Origin: Gryganskiella cystojenkinii
Lineage: Eukaryota > Mortierellomycota > Mortierellomycetes > Mortierellales > Mortierellaceae
Reading direction: 5' to 3'
Assembly: GCA_015852425.1 (NCBI GenBank)
Contig: JAAAIG010000134.1
Location: forward strand, 1-58,474
Length of the DNA: 58,474 nt
Positions within the stretch are counted from its first letter, which is position 1. The number at the start of each line of letters is the position of its first letter. A program made the translations under genes and the position numbers. Under the pieces are notes generated by a model that saw only the letters and a program-made list of their open reading frames with translations, ran no database searches and had not been told where the DNA came from. Below are positions 21,338 through 35,727 of the stretch, in pieces.

Positions 21338-24300
21338 ATGGCCTCCTTGCAAGGACGACGACCCGTGCGCGGCAAAATCAGACCACCCCAGCGCAAGGTA
21401 ACTTGGCTGCACTCTCACTCTTCAACAATGTGTACGATACAGTAGAGGATGAATGGAATGAGAACCAACAAATTGATTCTTACTCTCGACCTCTTTCCCA
21501 TTTGACGTTAATCCTTTCAATCTTAGACTTCCTCCGAAGCCTACTTTGAGGAGACCTGGAGGACCCTGGCGGATGCCATCGTCACCATTCATGACCAAAA
21601 GGCCAACACCCTCTCATTCGAGGAGGTCTATCGATGCGGATACAACCTTGTTATCCACAAGTGTGGCGAAAAGCTCTACACTGGCGTACGGGACCTGATC
21701 GAAATGCACCTCGACTCGGAGGCAGAGACAAAGATTGCACCCGTCCTGGGCATCGTCGAGACATCACCGACAGAGGGAGTCCAGGTCCTGAAAGTTGTTC
21801 AAGCCATTTGGAAACACCACATCACCTGCTTGCTCATGATTAGTTTTATCCTCGTTCATATGGTAAGTAAAATGACTTTTTATCCCCTCTCCCGTTGGTG
21901 ATGACCTGCCGCACCCTATGGATCCATGCCAAAACTGGTTCAAAGACAGGACTCGGTTGACTAACATTTTTGTAAATTTTCCTTAATTATTGTAGGACAA
22001 GAACTATGTCCCCCAAAACAGACTGCCGCGCACTTACGACATGGGTCTTTACCTCTTCCGAGACACGGTCATCCGTTCCTCAAAACTGCCGATCCAGTCC
22101 CACCTCCAAATGGTCCTCCTGAGCCAGATCACGCTTGAGCGACGTGGTGATGTTATTGACCGAGGAGCGGTCAAAGCCTGTATCGAGATGCTTCTCGAAA
22201 TGAGAGAGAACAATGGTGTCGATCCCATCTATATCGCCGACTTTGAGTCACTCTTTGTCGACACTAGTCGCGAGTTCTACAAGGTCGAAAGTGAAGACCT
22301 TGTTCGGAAATTTGATCCGCCAGAGTATATGCGCAAGGTAGGGACCTATTACTTTGAGGATGATGCCATTGTCAAGGGTCGTTCTATGTTTCTGGGTGAA
22401 CTATAATCGCTCATACCGTTATCATTTATGAAATTGGATTTTTTTTTTTGGAAAAATAGGTTGAAAACAGACTGGAAGAGGAGCAATTGCGCTGTTCTCA
22501 TTACCTCACCGAAAAGACCGAGCCAAAGATTCGACTGATTGTGGAGCAGGAAATGATTGAGAAACACCTACGAACCGTTATCGAGATGGAGAACTGGGGG
22601 TTGAAACAACTCCTCATCAACAGTCGACTTGAGGGTTCGTGTCGTGCTCGCCGTTATTCTTAAAAAGAAAGTTTGGTATTAATGCCTTATCCGTCATGAG
22701 TATTTACAGGTTCTTCAAACCAACCCTTTCATAGATCTCGACCGGATGTACCGACTCTTTGCCAGGGTGCCGGAAGGATGGAAGGAACTGCAAGCTGGCG
22801 TGGCAGAGTACATCACGGACTGCGGTAAAGCAATCAACATGAACGTCAATTCGTCCAATATTGATCCTGTGGACAAGGGAACGCCTATCGGAGTCGCGCT
22901 GGCACTGAAATGGGTCCAGGATGTCCTCGACCTGAAAGACCGGATGAATGCTATTCTCAGTGCGGCATTTGCAAAGAACAAGTCCTTCGAGACTGCAATT
23001 AACCAGGCCTTTGAGAGGTTTATCAACCTCAACGCCAAGGCTCCCGAGTTCATGTCGCTGTTTATCGACAACAAGCTCAAGAAGGACTTTAAGGGTGTAA
23101 GTTGAATAATTCGAGGATCCTTTGTCGAGACGAACAATGTAGTATTTTGCGACTTTATATTAACGGGCTTTCAACATATTTTTTTCCTTAGAAATCCGAT
23201 GACGAAATTGACGATATCTTGAACAAGACGACAATGCTCTTCCGGTTCCTGTCCGATAAGGATATCTTTGAACGATACTACAAACAACATCTCTCCAACC
23301 GTCTTCTCCATGGCAAATCCTTGAGCGATGAAGTTGAACGCGGCATGATCTCGAAACTCAAGGTTGAGTGTGGATACCAATTCACGTCAAAACTCGAGGG
23401 CATGTTCACGGATATGCGTCTGTCGATCGATACCATGTCTTCGTTCAAGGAGTTCCAGGAAAAGGCGGTTGAGGTCCCACCATTGGAGTTGAATGCCACC
23501 GTCTTGACATCAACATTTTGGCCTGTCCCTACCGCCCCTGTGGCTTGTAACCTGCCTGCAGAATTTTTGGCTGCGACTAAGGTCTTTGAGAGATTTTATA
23601 CCTCTCGGCATAATGGCCGAAAGCTGACCTGGCACTCTACCATGGTAAGGAGATATTAGCATCTATGGTTTTTTCCATGAAAATTATTGGACGAGCCATT
23701 AGAGTTGACACATCCTCACTGCCTTTTTTTTTTATATATTTGATAGGGTAATGTGGATTTACGAGCAACCTTTAACACACGGAAGCATGACCTCAATGTG
23801 TCGACTATGGCGGCTGTTGTGCTGCTCATTTTCAACGACCGTCCAGACGATGAGGTGGTTTCATATACAACAATCGAACAGGAGACAGGTTTGCCAGCCG
23901 AGAACTTGAAGCGAACTCTGCAATCGGTCGCTTGTGGAAAGTTCAAGATCTTGATCAAGGAACCAAAGTCAAAGGAGATCAACGATACAGACACTTTCAA
24001 GTTCAATGCCGCATTTACGGACAAGCTCTCTCGCATCAAGATTCAGACTGTGGCGTCGAAGGTTGAGACTGCAATCGAATTGAAGGAGACTCAGGAGAAG
24101 GTGGATGATTCGCGCAAACATATGGCCGAAGCTGCGATTGTGAGAGTGATGAAGAACCGCAAGTCTTTGGATCATAACAACCTGGTGACAGAAGTAATCT
24201 CACAACTACAGGGACGGTTCAACCCTGCACCGTCCATGATCAAGAAGCGAATTGAAGCACTGATAGACCGCGAGTACCTGGAACGAGCACCAGGAGACCG

Positions 24301-24445
24301 GTAAGCGCCCTTTTTTGTTTGTCTAGTCTCTTGTGAATGTATCGTTGTTTTGTCGGGTTTCAACTGTAGGACTGATGTATTGACATGGTCCTTTTTTCTT
24401 TGATACTTTATACACCCTAGGACGATTTACAACTACTTGGCGTAG
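21338..24445 (+). CDS. CUL3: Cullin-3, scaffold of BTB-type E3 ubiquitin ligases
   Basis: Eight exons: 21338-21397, 21527-21862, 21996-22337, 22460-22634, 22735-23096, 23192-23644, 23747-24300 and 24421-24445. The product is 768 residues, the same length as human CUL3. Hallmarks: TWRTLADAI near the N-terminus (cullin repeat 1, BTB adaptor side), MYRLFARVP, FERYYKQHLSNRLL, MISKLKVECGYQFTSKLEGM (cullin homology, RBX1 binding), and the C-terminal winged helix with the neddylation lysine at about residue 711 in VRVMKNRKSLDH and the invariant end TIYNYLA. The last exon is only 25 nt (after a CCCTAG acceptor), and the exon 4/5 junction uses the second of two nearby AGs (22733-22734) because it restores RLEDLDRMYRLF. 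AATAAA follows at 24466-24471. Confidence 0.97.
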
Positions 24446-24801
24446 CTTGAAGCTACTCGAAAGAGAATAAACAACACGAACGACAAGAACAAAGGGGGAC
24501 AAAACACTTTGTTAATAAATCACGTGTGAAGTCAGCCTCGTGACCTGCACCTCTCTTCGAAGTTGTTGCATGCAATGCTCTCAACCTCCTCACCTCCCAC
24601 TCTTCTTCGTTCCTTCATACACGTTCACATCCCATTCTCTCTTTGACAAAACATAAAATACGAAAATACATATCGACGACACCATTCACGGAGACAACCA
24701 ACGAGGTCTACGACTCATTATCCTGCTCAGCACACAACCAACCTTTAGACCCTGTTACAACTCATACTCCTTCCTCGGTCGCCTCCCCAAAAAGAAACCG
24801 C
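24446..24801. promoter_or_regulatory. Cullin-3 3' end and PHAF1 promoter
   Basis: AATAAA at 24466-24471 fits the cullin-3 poly(A) site. A TCACGTG E-box core lies at 24520-24526, about 280 bp before the next ATG. The rest is C/T-rich. Confidence 0.5.
24466..24471 (+). terminator. Poly(A) signal of cullin-3
   Basis: AATAAA 21 nt after the stop codon in an A-rich stretch. Confidence 0.5.
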
Positions 24802-27509
<2,708 letters not shown>

Positions 27510-27653
27510 ATATAGAAAAAGGGAGAGGAGGGAATGTTATCAAGTCTCTTCCTTTTTTTTTTCTTTTTTTTTTTTGGCTCACCAGTAAAGGCATGAACAC
27601 ATATTATCGTTGTGTGCGTGTATGACTTTTTTAGGAGCAGATTGTGGGACCTC

Positions 27654-27953
27654 TTAGCATCCGCCGGAGGCCCCTGCTGCGGCCGTCGAGGCATTTATGC
27701 TGGCGGAGATGGCAGCGTTCCTTCTTTTCTTTTTTTTGGCGGCCTTTCGTTGTTTGTACGCGATCTCATTCTCATAACTATTCATATTATAAAAAGGTGA
27801 TGAGTAAATATTGTAAAAGTATGCAATAGGCGTCAACCCAATAAGATAATCACAATAATAGGTAGAGAGGCATGGTGGATGTTCTTACTGTCGTCGGGCT
27901 TGAGAATCCAGGTATTTGTCCTCACGCGAAGGTGAACTGTGACAGCCTCCCAT
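27654..27953 (-). CDS. 62-residue two-exon protein with MGGC N-myristoylation/palmitoylation-type start
   Basis: Exon 1 is 27953-27889 and exon 2 is 27777-27654, with a clean GTAAGA donor and AATAG acceptor; the 111-nt intron keeps frame and gives 62 residues. Exon 1 reads MGGCHSSPSREDKYLDSQARR: Gly2 and Ser6 fit the N-myristoyltransferase consensus, and Cys4 is a typical palmitoylation site. Exon 2 is a charged helix (YENEIAYKQRKAAKKKKRR) followed by an Ala/Ser/Gly tail ending in Cys. Such a layout predicts a small lipid-anchored membrane protein with a polybasic patch. No family recognised. It is too short and too split for ORF finders. It converges on the PHAF1 homologue (144 bp between stops). 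An ATCACGTG-type site (CACGTGA, 28381-28387) lies about 430 bp upstream. Confidence 0.6.
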
Positions 27954-28835
27954 GATTTTTTTTTTTGGCTTGTGGAAATTCGGAGAAAGTAAAAGTTGGA
28001 AGGAGTTGTGGATGTTTTGGTTTTAATAGTTGAAGTGTGCTTTTGGAAAAGTTGGGGGATGCATTTTATATGTGACAGCAGGTTGTTTGTTTTTGTGGAT
28101 TAAGCTTAAACTTTTCTTTGAAGGGATTGAGGTGGGGCGGCTGTCGCCGAGTAATGTGCTTTGTCAGTCTATCTCAAATGACGCCAAGATGGGCCACGGT
28201 AAACACTGTCGACAAATTTGTTTGGTAGAAGAAGAGACGGGAGGATGGCCCAAAAACCGACTAACAAAGAGTGCGAGCACAGCCAACAGAGAATGGCTTG
28301 AGCAGCAATTGACTGTCCCAAACGGCTCTTCTCTCTTCGACAGCGAAGAAATGTAGGACAGCGGACAGCCCTTCTTGGCGCACGTGATTTTAGGTCATCG
28401 TGCTCACGCGAAAACTCGCACTAACATTTAAGCTCTGTCTGAATTTTTCCTATGTTGGTGATATTTTTGTCCCAGGCGCGCTCGTCGACTTTTTTTTTCA
28501 GTTTTTATTCGCAAACAAAGGTCATCCTTCGCAAACTTGGTTATTTTCCTTCTAGTCGTCATCTGGGGGAGGGGTGTGCTTTAAAAGACTGTTTTTCAAA
28601 GAGCAAAAGGGCAAATAAGGCTGTGGCTGAGTAAGTGGGCCAAGGTAAACACAACTTTTTGGATTCACCAAAGCAAAAAATTGAAGAAAGAAAATAATCC
28701 CAAGATTTTCAAGATATAGAAGTAAATGGATCATGAGCGCCATAAGTGATGAACTCGTAAGCTTGCTAAGATAAAAAAGAAAAGAAATGAAGGTTGAAAA
28801 TGACTCGGAGATAAAACGGGTATCCCTTAAAGAGT
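27954..28835. other. Intergenic region upstream of the 62-residue gene
   Basis: A T-run directly abuts the ATG of the small gene. CACGTGA occurs at 28381-28387. No ORF here has exon-like neighbours or a recognisable product; part of it must be the 3' end of the Mei2-like transcript. Confidence 0.4.
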
Positions 28836-31800
28836 CTAGGTCTGGTTCTGACGATTGCCGGACAACCGATGGCGAATGGATCCTTGTCCACTACCATCCT
28901 TGGTATGCACGGTCGGTTCGGGGAAGGGTTCTTCCAGCCCCGCATTTGGGCCGCTGGTATAAAAGATCTTGGGACGGTAACTCGGTTCCTCGTCCATGAC
29001 ACTACATGGCGCACCACCAACGAGATGGATATCATTGTGTCAGTAACAATCTTCTCTTAGGGGTTTCTGACTCTTTTTTTTAAAAATAACACTGGGAGCC
29101 TTCATACCTCGAGTTTCGGAACTTGTCAATCAGAGCCTGTCGACCTTGAATGGTCGCAAAGGAGAGACTGCAAATTTTGTCCGAGTTGAATCGGGACCAC
29201 TTCTTGCCAACATGCGCCACAACAAATGACTCGACGACCCTGGATCATCAAGAGAAGATGTTAACATCGACTGGATTGGCTGATGGTTCGATAACAAAGT
29301 TTTCGTGTGCCTGACCTATCCTGTACTTACTCGATGCTGATAAAGTTGATAAAGGCATAGCCGACATTGCACTTGTTTTTGAAATCCATTCTCAGGTACA
29401 AAAAGTCAAACTTGCCAAAGTGGGTTTCGTTGATGCACTCCAACAGCATCTCCTGTGGATGCACGAACCAGAAAACAGGGCATTCGTGAGTTAGAACCAT
29501 ATGAAATAAGATCACAGCAAACGGCGACCGAACAGAAAGTCTGAGACCACTTAGACACAAAAATACCTGGGTATACTTGTTGGGAATGTTGCGAATCATG
29601 TACGTCGTACGCTTGTCAGTCATTATTTCGTTTTGAGGCAGAGACCGAGGCTGAGGAGCGTCCTCCTTCTTCACATGCGCGTCCTGCGTTATAACCAGAA
29701 CAGCCTCCGGTTTCTCACCAGTCACTGTCTCCGTTTCCCCATACGTCACGGCCAGTCGATGTGGAGCATCATTCGGCTCCGACTTTGTTGGGATATCGTG
29801 CAGAGAGGGACTCGCCCACACTCGGGATGTTCGTCGAGTGGATGAACTCGACTCCGAGGATTCCTTTGTAGGCAAGGAACATTCTCCTCGAGATGCAACT
29901 AAGAAAGTTGTGGGCGAAGGATTGGGCGGCTCATATTGGGAGTAAATGCTCCGATCCGAGGGAGAAGCACTCGGCCTTGGCGAGTCAATATGAGAGAAAT
30001 GAGCGGGGGACGAAGAAGCACTTGTACGCCCCGTGATATCATCGAGACCAGTCGAGATTCTCCCCACCAAGAGCGTGCTTGAGTCACTCCGGAAGGACAA
30101 AGTCTTCTGTCCGTTGGTTCGATCCTGTTGATAAAACTCGACTTGGCAGTGAATCTGGCGCTAATAGTCCGTGTACCATGTATGTTCTTTGTTAGCATGT
30201 CCCTTTAATACTGCAGAGAGATACTAACAAAGGTCGGTGGAACCAGGTACCTGTGTGTGAAGACTTTCCAGTGCAGATTTCGCTGTTGCAGCTTTACGAA
30301 TATCATAATATTCAACCATCACCTTGGGAGGCCATCCGCTACCTTCGATCTGAAATGACAGCACGTCTCCAAAGGAACTCAATAGACGCTATTTAGCGGC
30401 GCGCAAAGATGATAGAAATTTAGTAAAGGATGTTGTAAAATATGATTGAATCCTATGAAACAAAGAGGACTCTTACAAGTAATTCGCTTTCGCGCATTCG
30501 TGGGGCATGCACCGACACAGTAAGGATACCCTCGTTGTCATACTCCAGGATATCATATGATACCTATAGAGCAAAAAATTCAAGTCAGCTGTGGCTTTGA
30601 TGGCATGGATTTCAAATCCTCCCTTTCTTCAATACTCACCAAAGACAGTGCGGATTTCGGGCAGAACTGGACTTCGATGGATGTAGTTTGAAAGATCTCA
30701 TTCAAGTGCAGTCGTCTACAAGCATCCATGGAGTGACGGATATCGAAAAACTCGAGAAAAATGATGCCGTCGCTTCCAAGAAAAGTGGTGAAAATGCCCT
30801 TGAGATCGCCGTATCTCTAATTCAAATGAACAAAAATATGTTAGTTGTTACTTTCCCAAATGCCGGTCCAAATGCATAGCAATCGAGTCCATGTTACCTT
30901 GAATGCGTCCCGCGCCACCCAGATGGACATGTCCTGCGAGACATTAGAAACTTTCATAAAACGAGTGGGAGCACCAGGGTCGCTGATAGGAGGTTCAACA
31001 GTCCTGCCGTACTGTTGTCCTGTTCCAAAACGGGGTGTCCGATCCTGATTGTTCATCAACTGATCAAACTGACTGATGGTAAACGGCAAAAGAGGATCCT
31101 CGCATTCAGTGACAGGGCTTTGAGACGGCAGAGGAGTGCTGTCACCAGGGTGGGGAAATAGTGAGGGCAGTAAAGGAGGGGTGCTGTCGTATGTCAACGG
31201 ACTGTGGGAGTGGCTCTTGGCAAAAGTCTCGTAGTCATCGTCAAGCAGGCGCGAGTGGGAAAGGGACGTGCCACCATGACCGGTCCTGGAAATGTTGGGG
31301 TTTGGAGAGTAAACACGGCCTTCTTTGAGTTGGACACCATATTGCTCCAAATGGCTCGGAATCTTCTTCGTGCTTTGTACTCCATCGTTAGAGCCAACTC
31401 TTCGACCCTCAGGGGCGTAACTCCACGAAGAGTACTGTGTGTTTACGAATCCAGGTGGAGGACTTGGTCGGATGAACCTCGGAGTCATGGGAATGATGGA
31501 TGTCTGCATCGGCGATTCGAACCGTGCGTGCGACTCAAGTCCACGTGCTTGAATCTCATTCCTGCGCTGAACAAGACCGTGGTCAGTGACATGGCTCTGT
31601 CCAAGGTTTGGCCAGTCTTGCTCTTGACGCTATCCGAGATTAAAGATGGAGATGAAGTCAGTGTCTCAATTCGCAAGTGAAGCATCGTGATTGATGCGTA
31701 ATATGATGCTCACGAGTGAATGGAGGCTGCCAGCGCCTAACGGATTAAATCGTCTTGTTGTTGTGGGTTGTGTGTCAGCAGGGGGGGCAGTATCGGAGAC

Positions 31801-31923
31801 CACGTATTCGCTCTTGCATAAAGAATCCGAGTCGGAGACGTCAGTGGTGCGGCGAGAGCGCGGACCAAACTCCTGCATCATATACTTGGTTACGCTGGAT
31901 TGACTGCTTTCGTCTTGGGTCAT
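28836..31923 (-). CDS. MEI2: Mei2-like RNA-binding protein
   Basis: Nine exons: 31923-31714, 31629-30898, 30816-30640, 30563-30477, 30349-30251, 30160-29567, 29452-29331, 29239-29108 and 29001-28836, giving 772 residues. Residues 1-285 are disordered and rich in Ser/Pro. RRM-like folds cover about 290-370 (TRFMKVSNVS...GDLKGIFTTF...GIIFLEFFDI) and about 374-450 (PKVMVEYYDIRKAATAKSAL...IHCQVEFY). The diagnostic C-terminal Mei2 RRM3 spans about 615-735: TTYMIRNIPNKYTQ, FDFLYLRMDFKNKCNVGYAFINF, VGKKWSRFNSDKICSLSFATIQG. Mei2 proteins bind RNA and drive the switch to meiosis in fission yeast; a role in development or meiosis here is inference. Seven of eight introns are phase 0 or in loops between motifs, which supports the model. 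Confidence 0.92.
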
Positions 31924-33970
31924 ATCGATTGCACAAATCGAAGTGGGGAGGTCGAGACGAGATCAGTCGAAACAAAGACACCTTAGACTTTTTTTTCTTT
32001 TTTTTTTTTTTTGCAAAATTTGAAGAGATCCCCTGGAAGAGCAACAACAATAGAGTCAGTGTCGCTAACTCTTCTTCTCTGAAGGCTTGGAACGATAGTC
32101 CGATGGACGGTGATAGATGGAGGTTGAAATGGCAACTTAAAAAATCCAAGTTTGGGCCAAGAGAGAATGTAATCCAAAAAAAATAAAAGGGGAGACGAGG
32201 ATTACAGAGAAAGGGAAAGGTTATCGGCGACTGGAACGTACAAAACAAGTTGCCTTGAGCTCGAAGGTAAAAATAACTTGAAAAGCGTCAAGGGGAGTGG
32301 AGAGTCTATATGCTGATGGTCACCAATAGTAATCAACAAGCTCGGTCAGTACACGCACACTAAAAGAAACGGGAACTGCAAAGAGACTTTTTGTAGCGAT
32401 CAGATATTCATCGCTAGAAAGAAACGAAATATAATGATCCGCAGCGGAAGAGGAGGCAAAATGAGTCCCTGTATGGTTATCCAGAGAAGTATAGATTGTG
32501 TATCATGGACAGGTGAAGAAAAGTTGAAACGACCAGTAATGAATAATAACGCGTCGATTGAATCGTCCAACGATTTTTTTTTGCCAGTCTCCAGGCTACA
32601 AAAAAAAAAACTCGGGACCTCCCTCCCAAATACATTTGAACCAATGACGACCAGTGACCATCAGCCCGGGGTGAGAGAACAAAAGAGGCCAAGAGAGTTG
32701 ACTGAGAAAAGAATGATGCTGCAGTCTTGTGATGTTTTAAAGGGAGTCAGAGAAGAAAATCCAAAGGTCCGAGCTCCTCCTCCTCCCTCGAACTCATTTC
32801 CGATGGTGATGATGGGGCAGCGGCGGCATGATGAGAGAGGGTGAGTGAGAGAGAAGGGGTAACTCGGTCCTGTTTTGTCCCCTGGTACCTTCACCCTCAG
32901 GTCAGTGTTGCCTGGTGACCTTTCTCTTACTCTGTGGTCCCTCCCAGGATGTCAAACTGCCTGATCATTTGCCTGACTTTTGCTATGATATTCAGAAAGA
33001 CTCGAGCACTTTTGATTGCCTCGTTGCCTCCTTTTTAAAAATTTGTGGAAAGAAGAGAGGTTGGCGGTGGCAAAATCAAAGAAAAAGAAAAAAAAGTCTG
33101 TAGCCTGTTTGGAGGGACGATGGCATTGATCTCATTTAAAGAAAAAAACACACGGGCAGCGGATTTAGGGGAAGAGAGAGAGATACCCCAGTAGCGAGGG
33201 AAAGGAAAATAATCCTGGAGGTTTGAAGTTTTTGATGTCGCTGTACCTGTGGCGTGTCCAAACCTACCGATAAGACTGCAGCGACGCCCTTCCAAGAGTC
33301 GCACAAAACCGGTGGCGCTTGAAAGAAGCGACGAGGTGTTATTGGGGTTGTAAAAGGTTGAGGAGATCGTGCACGGTTGTCGCGTTCCTTGACACAAAAA
33401 AAAACCAAAAAGATTGGGTTGGTGACCAAGAAAACGCAACAGGCGATACCGATGCAGAGGGGAGTGAAGGTCAAGAGAGTGAGAAGTTGGAGTCGCCTGA
33501 TGCGATATGAAGAGGAGAATGATGGGAAAAAAAGTAAAAGAGGAGAAAGGAAGAAGGGTACATAGGAAAGTTTTGTTTGCAATCTTGTTTTGGTTCTGTT
33601 GCATGTTTCTCTTCCAAATCGCGCTTGGACCATCCTCCAGCAGGACGTTATTAATTCCTTTTCTTGTTAGTCATATGTAGGAAGAACGATGTGGACCGTG
33701 GGTGGGACTTCGTTTGGAAGCTTTGAATGGGAGAAACATTACTATTTACACCTTTTTTTTTATTTTCCTTTTTTTCGTTGAATGGTTGAATGAACTCGGG
33801 AATGGGTAACGGCTGTCAATGTAAACAAAAAAAACCGTCCCCAGTAAGAATGACAGGTCAGAGTCAAGGAAGAGGACCAGCCGAGGATGGTATCGAGTCG
33901 TACTGCATCCGAAATAGAGATAACAGCAGGACTGGTGCCTGGTTCCTTTCCTCTCTTTTTTGGTGTTCAG
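31924..33970. promoter_or_regulatory. Two-kilobase region between Mei2-like gene and NCS-1
   Basis: Both flanking genes are on the minus strand, so this holds the NCS-1 3' end and the Mei2 5' region. It is unusually long for this window, has many A and T runs (31988-32012, 32574-32611) and no ORF with splice partners or a recognisable product. Long leaders are common for developmental regulators such as Mei2; that it is one here is inference. Confidence 0.4.
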
Positions 33971-35727
33971 TTAAACTAGACCATCGTACAAGCTGAGGGC
34001 CTGCACAATCGTGGGATCCTTCATAGAGCCCTCCTTGAACTCTTCGAAGGTAAGACGACCATCGCTATCCTAAAAGTTGTCGCAATCAACGAGTTCAAAG
34101 TATAGGAAGGAAAAGGTCATGATCAGCAAACAAGTAGTCTCGATGATATGAATATGAAATTAAACTCGTGCCTGGGAAACAAAAAGAGTCCATCGTCCAT
34201 CACGTACCTTGTCCATCAACGCAAAGATCTTGGAGACGCGCTTGTGTGGAGTATCCTCATCTGGGGGCAATTTGACCATGGTGCCGACCATCTTGTAGAT
34301 AGCATCCACAATGCTCAACATCTCGTCGAAAGTGATCGTCTGGTCATTGTCGATATCGTACAGTTGGAAGGCCCCTATAGAGATTAATGTGTCGGTTTGT
34401 CAAAAGAGGTGATTAACTTTATGCAAAAGAATTCATCTTATCCAAGACACCAAAAAGGTAACGCCTCTTAAAAAGCATGATCCAGTCCAGACTCCTGAGA
34501 TGCTCTTTAGTGTATTGTTCCCTTGTGCCAAGTGTTCCTGCAAGTCTCATACTGCGAATTGCTGTCTCTTGATCTATTTCTAAGGGAAAGAAGACAACTT
34601 ACATTGGAGCTTGTCTTCCAAATCGCCGCGAGAGGTTACCGAGAGAGCAACGATAAACTCCTTGAACTCGATCTTTCCATTCTTGTTTGAATCAAACACA
34701 TTGAATACATAGTCGGCAAATGTCGAAGGGTCGCCAAAGGGGAAGAATTGCTTGTAGATCTTTTGGAACTCGGTCTTGTCGAGCTCACCGCTTGGGCAAT
34801 CCTTGATGAAACCCTTGTACCTATGACGAAGATAACGCAGCGTAGCCACAACAAATACAAAAGCGAGTCAGACCAACAACAAAAAAAATCCGGACCTTGT
34901 GGATGCATATTTTTTTGTTCTGGATTGATACTGCATGCCAAGCAAAAGCCCGGGAGGACCTTTGTTTTGATTACGTGACGATAGAGAAAAAAAAAACAAT
35001 GAAAAAAGAAACAACGACGAGATGACCCTATCCCTCCAGGTTTGCCGCAGTCTCACATAGGCTGGCAGTCCAAAGTTCATGTCCTGTTCAACCGTCAAGA
35101 TGATCCAATACTTGTTGGTGACGAAAAGTTGAAAGTCAAAAGCAGTAACGGTCCATGGTTGCTGAATATTTCCGCTCCGACGCTCTCTGTGAAGGTATAA
35201 AGGAGGCCGCCCAAGAGCAGGTCTCGCCGTATGCAGCGCATTCCAGAAGGGCCTCGCCCAAAATCTTTGTCGCCTTATTTTCCCATGATCGTCCTACACG
35301 AGTTGTTTGTCCTTGGGGTCTCTTTGAGTTTGATAACGAAAAAAAAGAACGAGAAAGAAAACTCTTCGGTTGACGATACGTGGGAGAAACTGACTGAGCA
35401 GTACTACATCCTTCCGCGGACATCCTTCTCTCTCGCTAACCTGGTCTCTCCAATCACTCTCACTTTTTCTCCGAGGGGGTGCTTGTCTAATTACCATTGC
35501 TGCAGTTCCTTCTTGTCGACTGAATGAGTAAAAAACAAAAAAAAAAAAAAGAAAAGGAAGGAAACGAGGGATGTTTGTGAGCAACACCTTTTCGAAATGA
35601 GCAAAGCAGAGACAATGGCAAAGTTGTCAAAGGAACATAACAAACGAGGTCAAAGCAACTTACAGTTGGTGGTGCGCTGGAGTTCCTTGAGCTCTTCGGT
35701 GCTCAATTTGCTTTGAGATTTACCCAT
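33971..35727 (-). CDS. NCS1: Neuronal calcium sensor 1 (frequenin)
   Basis: Five exons: 35727-35664, 35519-35495 (a 25-nt micro-exon), 34820-34603, 34374-34208 and 34069-33971, giving exactly 190 residues, the family length. The start MGKSQSKLS is an N-myristoylation signal. The micro-exon encodes FDKKELQQ and joins to [12 protein letters not shown], the canonical frequenin block; without it the frame fails. EF-hand loops follow: [24 protein letters not shown] and [10 protein letters not shown], and the end is [15 protein letters not shown]-1 binds calcium, exposes its myristoyl group and activates phosphatidylinositol 4-kinase at the Golgi. Intron 2 is long (674 nt) for this genome. Upstream are paired TCACATGA sites at 36061 and 36083. 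Confidence 0.96.

Noticed and set aside
33035..33604. 189-codon Phe/Ser-rich minus-strand ORF
   Set aside because: Composition of translated poly-T and CT tracts, no splice partner, no recognisable domain.
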